Below, in pieces: positions 52,264 through 64,000 of a stretch of DNA of 64,000 bases; within the stretch, counting starts at the first letter, position 1, and the number at the start of each line of letters is the position of its first letter. The stretch is from contig NC_026738.1 in the NCBI RefSeq assembly GCF_000210295.1, forward strand, positions 372,001-436,000, given 5' to 3'. This DNA is from Trypanosoma brucei gambiense DAL972 (taxonomy: Eukaryota; Euglenozoa; Kinetoplastea; Trypanosomatida; Trypanosomatidae). The translations under genes and the position numbers were made by a program. The notes beneath the pieces are model-generated. The model was not told the origin of the DNA and did no database searches. It saw only the letters and a program-made list of their open reading frames with translations.

Positions 52264-53250
52264 TTACGATGCTCCATTCTTTACAAAGAAATTCCGAATG
52301 AATGCGACTGCCTCGTCCACAGAGTCGGTGAAGCAAAGCGAGTCAACCTCCTCCTTTGATATGGTTCCGAACTCAGCAAGCGCTTCCCAGTTCACCACTG
52401 TCTTCCAAAATTTGGTGCAGAAGAGAACAATGGGAAACTCAGGAATCTTCCGCGTCTGCCGCAGCGTCAACAGTTCGAAAACCTCATCCATCGTTCCGAA
52501 TCCCCCGGGCGCGATGACGATCGCACGGCAGGAGTACATCATCCAGAACTTGCGAGTGAAGAAATAATGGAATGTGAATGCCAGACCTGCCGTCACATAT
52601 CGGTTGAGCCCTGCTTCAAAGGGAAGCGATATGCCCATTCCCATCGTCAGCGCACCCGGAACAGAAGATGCGCCCTTGTTTGCAGCCTCCATGAAACCAG
52701 GTCCCCCGCCAGTGGTGACTACCAAATCGTGAAACAAATCCGCTTCCGCTTCCGCATCCACGTCAGTTTCTTTGTTAACTGCGCTCAAACTTGGCCGGAA
52801 ATAGTCCGGGAGGCGAGAGAAGGAGGCATTAATCAACTCCTTCTCCTTGAGGGAGAACTCGGCAATACGTTTCGACAGCTCGGTAACCCTTTCCATCCAT
52901 TCGCACATCCATTCAATACTTCGCAGGCGCTTCATCTCCGTCTCGATGCGAGTCTTCTCCTGCGGGTCGGATGCGGATTTGAGGGCAGTCACACGGCTCT
53001 CCATGGCAGCTTTGTGTTCTTCCTTCGTCATGGAGCGCGCACTGCCAAACAACAGGACGGTGGAGCGAATGTGATTTTTGCGCAATCTTGCGGCGGGCTC
53101 CTCAAATTCGCACAAGATACGAATAAGGCGACCTTGTGTGCTTCGTAAGAATGCTTCGTTGTTGTACGACTTGACAGCGGGGACGAGTGCCCTCTTTTGT
53201 GCATCATCAATTTTCTGCACGTAGGGTGCGGATTCGTCGGTACCGGGCAT
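52264..53250 (-). CDS. LOG/lysine-decarboxylase-family (TIGR00730-type) protein with a helical insertion
   Basis: The 328-aa protein has the Rossmann-like LOG fold signatures: VLLFGSAR (65-72), VVTTGGGPGFMEAANKGA (177-194), FHYFFTRKFWMM, and APGGFGTMDEVFELLTLRQT (247-266), the conserved PGGxGTxxE motif. LOG proteins of plants and bacteria are phosphoribohydrolases that remove ribose-phosphate from nucleotides such as cytokinin riboside monophosphates; lysine decarboxylase activity is an old misannotation. Between the first strand and GGGPGF lies about 105 residues of charged helix, longer than in usual LOG proteins. The true substrate in trypanosomes is unknown; an AMP-type nucleotide is inferred from the family. 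ATG at 53250. Confidence 0.88.
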   Translation of the reverse strand: MPGTDESAPYVQKIDDAQKRALVPAVKSYNNEAFLRSTQGRLIRILCEFEEPAARLRKNHIRSTVLLFGSARSMTKEEHKAAMESRVTALKSASDPQEKTRIETEMKRLRSIEWMCEWMERVTELSKRIAEFSLKEKELINASFSRLPDYFRPSLSAVNKETDVDAEAEADLFHDLVVTTGGGPGFMEAANKGASSVPGALTMGMGISLPFEAGLNRYVTAGLAFTFHYFFTRKFWMMYSCRAIVIAPGGFGTMDEVFELLTLRQTRKIPEFPIVLFCTKFWKTVVNWEALAEFGTISKEEVDSLCFTDSVDEAVAFIRNFFVKNGAS

Positions 53251-53438
53251 CTGGCGGCGTTAGTTTGTGTGGCTTCGTCAAAATTAGCTACGGTAGTAAG
53301 GTGCAAAAATGGGAGGTAACAGCATAAAAGGAAAGAAAAAAAAAGAGAAAGGAATAATGATTCAATTATGCATGGTGAAGCAGCATGATTAGTGGGGAAG
53401 AACAAAGCAGAATATTTACGTGCTTTTTTTAATTAATT

Positions 53439-53535
<97 letters not shown>

Positions 53536-54758
53536 ACGCACCCATGAAGGAAGACGGGCAATAAGTAAGAGCTCAAATTATTTCTTTGTCCTGCCACGAA
53601 CCAGCCGTCTGCTTTTTTTAATTTATTTTATCACTGAGCTTCGTACTTTCTCAACTCTCTCAACCACCGCCCTCCTCCACAACGTTCCACACGTGTTTTA
53701 CACCCCCCCCCTTGTCGCTACTCGACCTTCACACTATAATGAAAGTCATGAGGAAATTAAAAAAAAAAGAAACTTTCATGTCAAAGAATCTCAAAGCAGA
53801 ATTTCACGGCACCGCAGAGACGGTCTTCACATACTTCTTACACGTGCTGCCAAAACCGGTGCAAATAATAAAAAAGGAAACAACAACAATAATAACAACA
53901 ATAACAAAAATTCAAACATGAGGGTTTCGCTCCCCCGCCCACTCATACGTAAACGCATAAGAACTATCAGTCCTTATAAACACGCTACTACGACTACGCT
54001 TCCGCACTTCCACTTTTTTGTCGTTATAATCAACTACTTTCCAGTGGGCACGGGAGGAAACAAAGGGGAAAGAAAGGTGTCGCTAACAAAACAACAAAAA
54101 AAGAAAAAAATGGAACAAATATCGAGCACACACAACAAAAGGTGATTATTGCCTTTAGATAGATGACTGTCCTCCCCATTTTTTCCCCCATCCATCCATC
54201 CATCCGGCCCTGAGCACGCGCACACACAAAATATTCAGCAGCATTTCCCTTTTAATTCTTCCGTATGTTAGGCGTTAATTCCTAAACATAAAGATATCCC
54301 CCCTCTCCCATTTTACGGTTCCTGGTAACAAAATCATAATAATAATAATAATTATTATTATTATAATGTTGCTTACTATAATTAACGGCCTCTACTTGGA
54401 CCATCCCTCTTTTGTTTCTTCCCACACCAGGAAATGTAACCCCGTTTGACACCCGTTCAAACAGAGTACTAACACATAAATCATTCGCTACGTACCATTT
54501 ACCCCAGTATGGCTCAGTTTCCGAGTGCCTTGACAAACATGATATAACTATCCTCTCTTGATCCTCTTCCATCATTATCTTTTAACATTTATCATCAGCA
54601 TCTTCACTATGGTCGTCGTGCATAACTCATCCCCTTTCTTGCCTTCACTTCACTTCATTTCATTTGATTTCTTGTTTTTTTTTCTTTCATGAGAGGAGAA
54701 AGGAAGCGGCTTCCACGCGCGGAACCGAAAGGGTACGCATCATGGGGCTTTTTTTTTT
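53251..54758. other. intergenic, UTRs
   Basis: (GT)n microsatellite 53443-53532, ATT/AAT run 54336-54362, no convincing gene. The frame through the GT tract is an artefact. Pyrimidines on the minus strand near 53330-53350 may serve the LOG-like gene. Confidence 0.55.
53443..53532 (+). repeat. (GT)n microsatellite, about 45 units
   Basis: A pure GT tract on the plus strand (CA on the sense strand of this unit), upstream of the LOG-like gene. Confidence 0.95.
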
Positions 54759-55643
54759 TCAGTATTTAAACACCTGCGACTCCGCGTAGCCCATGTCCTT
54801 TAAAAGCCCTTTCAGTGGTCCCTGCTCGGGAGCCATTCCCTCATTGAAAATCTTTTCACCAGCTATTTCCTTTATTAGTTCTGGAGGTCCCGCCACGAGG
54901 ATTTTCGTGTAACGCTCCCCAGGTTTTGGCATAAAGGCACGAATCATTTCTTCATTAATTTCCCCGATACCGCCCAACCAACGATGTGGTACCTCTTGTA
55001 ATGCAAGATACATGTTGAAGTTGTTGAACGTCGCCTGCAGGTTCGATAGTTCATTCGCCAAAAGAATGTCACCCCGCTTTTCATTAGCATACACGAGAGA
55101 CACGTGTGTGTTATCTTTTGGGTTATCTAAAATCTCTCGTAACATTCTATACATGGGTGCTATACCTGTGCCGCTTGCCAGCATGCCTACACTTTTCCAC
55201 ATGTTTGGTTTGTAAAGAATTTTCACAAATGGACCCTTCACATGTAACTCCTCCCCGGGCCGTAGTTGAAAGAGTTCGCCACTCATCTTATCCTTCAGCC
55301 TCTTCTTGACCAAAATTTCGAAGCGTCCCTTTGTGTTATTTGGTGTAATGGGTACAAAAGGGTACGTTATTTCACTTCCACTATTATCCTTAATTCGCGC
55401 AATGATGCACGCGCCAGGTGGCATATGAAAAGGCGTTTCTGCTGTTTCCAATCCAAAGCAAAGACGGCGCGTGTCGGGTGATTCATATTGCGCTGATATG
55501 AGTTTAAAAGCGGAGAATTTATCCGGACTGAAACTTGATGGCTGCTTCGTTGCGCAATCCACTGCTATTCCATTAGAGGGACGTGCGGCATAAAAGACAC
55601 CTGCAGTGAGGGATGCAGCGAAAGATAAGGCGAGTCGCACCAT
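54759..55643 (-). CDS. cytochrome b5 reductase-like flavoprotein
   Basis: The 294-aa protein has an N-terminal hydrophobic segment (LALSFAASLTAGVFYAA), as in membrane-bound b5 reductases, and the FNR-type fold. FAD part: FSAFKLISAQYESPDTRRLCFGL, GACIIARI, KDKMSGELFQLRPGEELHVKGP. NAD part: GMLASGTGIAPMYRMLREIL and ILVAGPPELI. The usual RxYTPxS flavin-phosphate motif (RPYTPIS in human CYB5R3) is YPFVPIT here (residues 94-100): Arg, Tyr and Thr are all replaced. The enzyme would normally pass electrons from NADH to cytochrome b5; the replaced motif suggests altered cofactor contact. The open frame begins at 55802, but the first 53 codons are simple sequence (TTTIIIII, KKKRKK); MVRLALS at 55643 starts the hydrophobic segment. 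Confidence 0.87.
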   Translation of the reverse strand: MVRLALSFAASLTAGVFYAARPSNGIAVDCATKQPSSFSPDKFSAFKLISAQYESPDTRRLCFGLETAETPFHMPPGACIIARIKDNSGSEITYPFVPITPNNTKGRFEILVKKRLKDKMSGELFQLRPGEELHVKGPFVKILYKPNMWKSVGMLASGTGIAPMYRMLREILDNPKDNTHVSLVYANEKRGDILLANELSNLQATFNNFNMYLALQEVPHRWLGGIGEINEEMIRAFMPKPGERYTKILVAGPPELIKEIAGEKIFNEGMAPEQGPLKGLLKDMGYAESQVFKY

Positions 55644-57046
55644 TATTATTATTATTTTCTTTCTTTTTTTTTTTGTAAAAAAGGGAGGGGGATTCTCACC
55701 CGCAGCTGCAACTATTCCTATTCCTACTTTTATTATTATTATTATTGTTGTTGTTTTCGTTTTTGCATGACGCAACAGTGCAATGAAAACGGGCAAAGGC
55801 ACAAAACAACAACAACAACACAGGCGGTGCCATTTTTTTTTTTTTTGAAAATAAATAAAATCGGAAAGAAGTGGAACATCGGGGTAACCGCAAAGAAATA
55901 TTAGTTAAAGAGATGAGAGGAAAAAATAATAAACTGAGGGGTGGGGTGGGGTGGGAAAAAAAGAAAATAAAGGACAAGGAAGGGGAAGAAAAAATCAAAG
56001 GAACCAAAGGGACTACCATAAAGGAAAGAAAGAAAAGGAGGCATGTGGGTGTGCGGGGGAAAAAACAAAACATGGTATCAAAAACATACGTATCCTTTCG
56101 GAGGGAAAATAAATAAATAAAATAAAACAACAACAAATTTAGTGCGACATATCCGGATCGTAAAAGCGAAGAAGAAAGAAAAAAAAAGAAAAGGAGAGGA
56201 GAGGAGATGGTTGGGATTAGGACCCGGCTTCCCCCCCTTCCCTTCGGAAGGTGTAGTAAAATGTAAAGATGAGACGCATGGAAGTGGAAGTTCAGATGGT
56301 GAGGGAAAAAATAAATAAATAAAAATAAAAATATAAAATAAAATAAAGCAGTAATCACCACTTCCATCATGGAGCATAAAAACCAATTAGATACATTTAA
56401 ATAAATCTAAAGACAGGAGTCAAATTGCACACATTCCATCATTTTCTTCTCTGAAGGGAGGAAGGGAAGGGGTTTTCTCCCTTGCATGTGCCGTCGTTGT
56501 TCACTTTTAACCGAAGAACGGAAGTAAAACAAACAAACAAACACACGCACACACACGCTGAAAACAACAACAACAACAACTAAAAAAAAAAAAGTTGGCC
56601 AAAAATACTAAATATTTCACGCTCGAGAGAAGTCCCTGTCCTTATTTTATTTTTTATGTTGTTTCATTTCTCTCCTCCCTTCACTTTTTTTTTTCTCTTT
56701 CCCCCTTCATCACAAAAACGAGGTGAAGGCAAATATCCGTGGGAATATAATTTGTACGGGGAGGAGAGGAAAGAAAATGAATTAAAAGTAAAATGGGAAA
56801 TTTCTGGGTGCTCCTGCACACACACGCGCGCAAATGCTTCGGACAAACACATACGGAGTTATGCATTTGTACACTTCGTAAACGCTACAAAAAAAAAAAA
56901 CAAAAATGTCAGCAGTAATGATGATAATAATATAATATTATATAAAATAATAATGACAACAGTGGGGGAAAATGATGAACGCTATTAGCGTTTTTTTTTT
57001 TACGGGTGCAAGCTCACAAACACATGGGTACAAGCACACACAAATG

Positions 57047-57081
<35 letters not shown>

Positions 57082-58907
57082 ATATATATATATATATATA
57101 TATATGCATAAATAAAGGCGTACGGGGAGAGAACCAAAAACCGAACAAATAGTAATACACTCACTGCTTGGTTTCGTAAATTTGCATTTCCTTAACATCG
57201 CGTGCCCGTATACATGTTCATAAATTTGTATTTATAAATGAATAGGTGTTTGTGTATGTTTGTTTGCGCCCGTGTTGCGTAACGCATTTATTATTTTCAT
57301 CTTTTCCCGAACTGGATAACATTCATTCAAATATTTCACTATCCTTACGTAATTAAATGAAAAATTCTTCCTCTCCTTTCCTTTATTTTCTTTTTCCTGC
57401 TTTTCCTTGCGCTTTTCATTTCCTGTTGTGGCTTTGGCCAATGGCGGCCCACCCACACCAGTGACGCAACATTTAAGCTGCGGCAGAAAAGTCATAAGAA
57501 GTGGAAAGAACAAAAACTAAAGAAGCTCCGGGAGAAACCAAAAGTAAACAACAACAACAAAAAGAAAAAAGAAAAAAGGAGCCACTTAAAAGGAGTCGCC
57601 TCTCTTCTTCTTCTCTCCCTTCTTCATCTTTACAAATAAGATAAGGTAATAAAAATAACAATACTAATCAAAAGTAGCAGAGAGTTTTTACACAGCAGAG
57701 GGAAACAGACAGAGAAAGAGGCAATTTCGTTTTTTTTAAAAAAAACTTTCTTTCTCAACATCATCACTTTTCTGTTTTCCCTTATAAAAGCAGCAAAACA
57801 CATTTCCCGTGAGACGGAAAAGTAACATGTCGTTAAACCGAATACTCAACAATCCCATACGCCAAACCTGCACTGCAAGTTCTTTCTTATTATGATCATT
57901 TATTATTTTTCTTCCCTGCTTCTCTTCTCTCTTCCAACTTCTTTGAATACTGTCAAATGTCCTCACCAAAACAATAATAACAACTACATACGAAAAAAAA
58001 AATAATAGTAATGTAGTAGACAAACAAAAAGAAAAAAAAGCGAGTTTAATAATAATAATAATAATATAAAGAAGAAACGAAGAGCAAACACGTACACATG
58101 AAAGCTTCCTAAATAACTTTTCACGCAACATTCATTCACATGTGCTTCATTCGCTTCATCCATTTGCATTCCCCAGCCTGCACTCGGTTTAAGCACCTTT
58201 TATTTCCGTACCTCATTCAATCTTCAGCACACGCACAAGAAAACCAAAAAAAAACCAAAAAAAACAAAAAGAAAATAACACACAGGTAATAAAGACGTGG
58301 CCACGGAGGGAAAACAACAACAACAACAACAACGAAAGAGCGTGAAGTGAAAAATAGATGGAAACAATGGAGCATATGCACACAGTCAAACCTGAAGAAA
58401 CGGAAAACAACACACACACACAAACATAACATGTCCGAGCAAAATAACTAACAAATACATTGCATATATTGCAAGTACATACAAAATTCATTGTAGGGAT
58501 GAGAAGAATAACAAAACATAAATAAAAACAGAAATAAAAGTAGAACACAAGCGTGGAAATAATAACAAAATTCCTCCCCTTCCGTTCACATCAAAATGTG
58601 GAGTAGTGATGCCCAAAAGGGCTGCATATTTTTAAGTGATGTAAAAAGGAGGGAGAAATGAGCAAATGAAGGAAAAACAGGGAAATACGCTGCGTGCACA
58701 TACGTACACACCCACCCACCCACGCACGTACTCACTCACCCCCACACAGATCTACTTTAGTAGCAGAGCATGATAAAATCTACCAAAAAACAGTAATGAA
58801 TAACACGACGACCTAAACAAAAAAAAAGGAGGAAAAAAAAACAACCAGCAGCAATACGAAAAAAAAAACTGCTTAAAAGAAAAATGATTAAAAAAATTCG
58901 ACCCATT
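55644..58907. other. long intergenic, probably eIF4G1 3' UTR
   Basis: In 3.3 kb I saw no gene. Contents are AAT/ATT tracts, (AAAT)n 57047-57082 with (TA)n 57081-57105, purine runs and CAACAA repeats. Open frames are low-complexity. Confidence 0.55.
57047..57105 (+). repeat. (TAAA)n followed by (TA)n
   Basis: About nine AAAT-type units run directly into an alternating TA tract; a composite microsatellite in the 3' flank of eIF4G1. Confidence 0.9.
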
Positions 58908-63164
<4,257 letters not shown>

Positions 63165-64000
63165 CTACGCACTGGTTGGCGACTGCGGAAGCAGGGCTTC
63201 TACACGGCTTGCTGCAAGTCTCAACTTTTCTTGTAAGTAACTTAAGCCTTCGTCCTGGTTCTGCAGCGGGCGTTTCTCACCCTTCGCCTGCGCTTTTTTG
63301 TTTTCACACTGAGCCTCTTCAAGCAACTGACGAATTATGTCATCACCCAGTGGGGGTGGGACTTCCTTCGACCACTCTGGCCTCGGAATACCAACAAGAT
63401 GCTCCACACCCGCTGTGGGGCATAATGCCTCAAGCCTCTGCAGCCGCTGAAGAGCAGCGAGTTCAGTATTAATTGATTTTAGGCGGACCTGCAGCACTCG
63501 TTGGTCACGCGCCTCCCGCATGTAGGAGTTTCCAATTGCCTTCACGGATACCGTCGATGTTGTATCCCCTGTACTTGGGCGGCCAAACGGTATATCATCC
63601 TCAGTGTCATCACCGTCGAATTCGGCGCTTCCCTTCTGGTAGTTCAAAGGGCCGCGGACCTCACGAAACCATCTAAGCCGCTCCTCCAGGGCTTCAGCCC
63701 GCTCCGTGTCCATGTCATACGGTGACGGCTCATTTGTAAAGTCCGTTTTGAGCAACTCCATTACCCGACGGTCCTCTTCTGCCGTAAGACCAATTCCACG
63801 GACAAACGGTTTAGCAGCTTTTTTTAGCCTAACAATACGGCCACCCCGGGACCTCGAGGACGCCGACTTCTCCGTTGCGCTCGCCGCCCTAACACTCTCG
63901 ACGGGAGTCCGACTTTGAATTGCCGCACTCTCCTCTCCTCCTTCTTCCTCCTCTTCCTCTTCCTCGACATCTTCATCACCCCCTTCGTCTTCCGCGTTTA
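63165..64000 (-). CDS. partial acidic/coiled protein, 5' end beyond window
   Basis: The frame stays open to the right edge, so the visible part (about 278 residues) lacks its N-terminus. From the edge it starts with a highly acidic Glu run, then a basic SRSRGGRIVRLKK segment, then GLTAEEDRRVMELLKTDF, then a helical region (ERAEALEERLRWFREVRG; EARDQRVLQVRLKSINTELAAL) and a Gln/Glu/Ala-rich C-terminus. The spacing of EARDQRVLQVRLKSINTEL recalls the C-terminal helix of fibrous sheath-interacting protein 1 (FSIP1), a flagellar protein, but the match is weak. An ATG at 63761 is internal. Function not assigned. Confidence 0.7.
   Translation of the reverse strand, partial: NAEDEGGDEDVEEEEEEEEGGEESAAIQSRTPVESVRAASATEKSASSRSRGGRIVRLKKAAKPFVRGIGLTAEEDRRVMELLKTDFTNEPSPYDMDTERAEALEERLRWFREVRGPLNYQKGSAEFDGDDTEDDIPFGRPSTGDTTSTVSVKAIGNSYMREARDQRVLQVRLKSINTELAALQRLQRLEALCPTAGVEHLVGIPRPEWSKEVPPPLGDDIIRQLLEEAQCENKKAQAKGEKRPLQNQDEGLSYLQEKLRLAASRVEALLPQSPTSA

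Noticed and set aside
53420..54145. 241-codon frame through the GT repeat
   Set aside because: Starts in a (GT)n tract and continues through low-complexity UTR-like sequence; on the wrong strand for this unit.

Overview
The window is nuclear DNA of a kinetoplastid, very probably of the Trypanosoma brucei group. The genes are intronless and lie in long same-strand runs. Intergenic DNA is rich in polypyrimidine tracts and microsatellites. The window carries an invariant surface glycoprotein (ISG) array, a receptor-type (GRESAG4-like) adenylate cyclase, a trypanosome eIF4G, and a protist nucleoside 2-deoxyribosyltransferase. From memory this gene order resembles T. brucei chromosome 5; I could not check that.

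Layout: a rightward (+) polycistronic unit runs from about 383 to 32562 with 13 genes. In order: an fRMsr-like GAF/TIP41 fusion, a SulP anion transporter, an ANP32-like acidic LRR protein, a YggS/PROSC PLP protein, an unknown 472-aa protein, V-ATPase subunit a, COX10, a zinc-finger protein with a ZFC3H1-type motif, an unknown 985-aa protein, the splicing factor SYF1, an unknown 337-aa protein, nucleoside 2-deoxyribosyltransferase, a divergent membrane-anchored cyclophilin, and finally a small GPI-anchored-type surface protein (14 counting this last one). A convergent strand-switch region follows (about 32563-35385), with a (CA)70 tract. From there to the window end everything is leftward (-).

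The first part of the leftward unit is a tandem array, period about 2.94 kb. In transcription order it holds one full LRR gene, ISG, truncated LRR, ISG, truncated LRR, ISG, truncated LRR. Upstream of it on the same strand lie the adenylate cyclase, a LOG/lysine-decarboxylase-like protein, a cytochrome b5 reductase-like protein, eIF4G1 and a partial acidic protein that runs off the right edge.

Most + strand genes are housekeeping (redox repair, RNA processing, proton pumping, haem A synthesis, nucleoside salvage). Surface-related genes (GPI protein, ISGs, cyclase) cluster on either side of the convergence point. Genes are transcribed polycistronically in this lineage and separated by trans-splicing, so I placed starts at the first in-frame ATG after a plausible polypyrimidine tract and AG. 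That shortens several open frames whose upstream extension reads through UTR.
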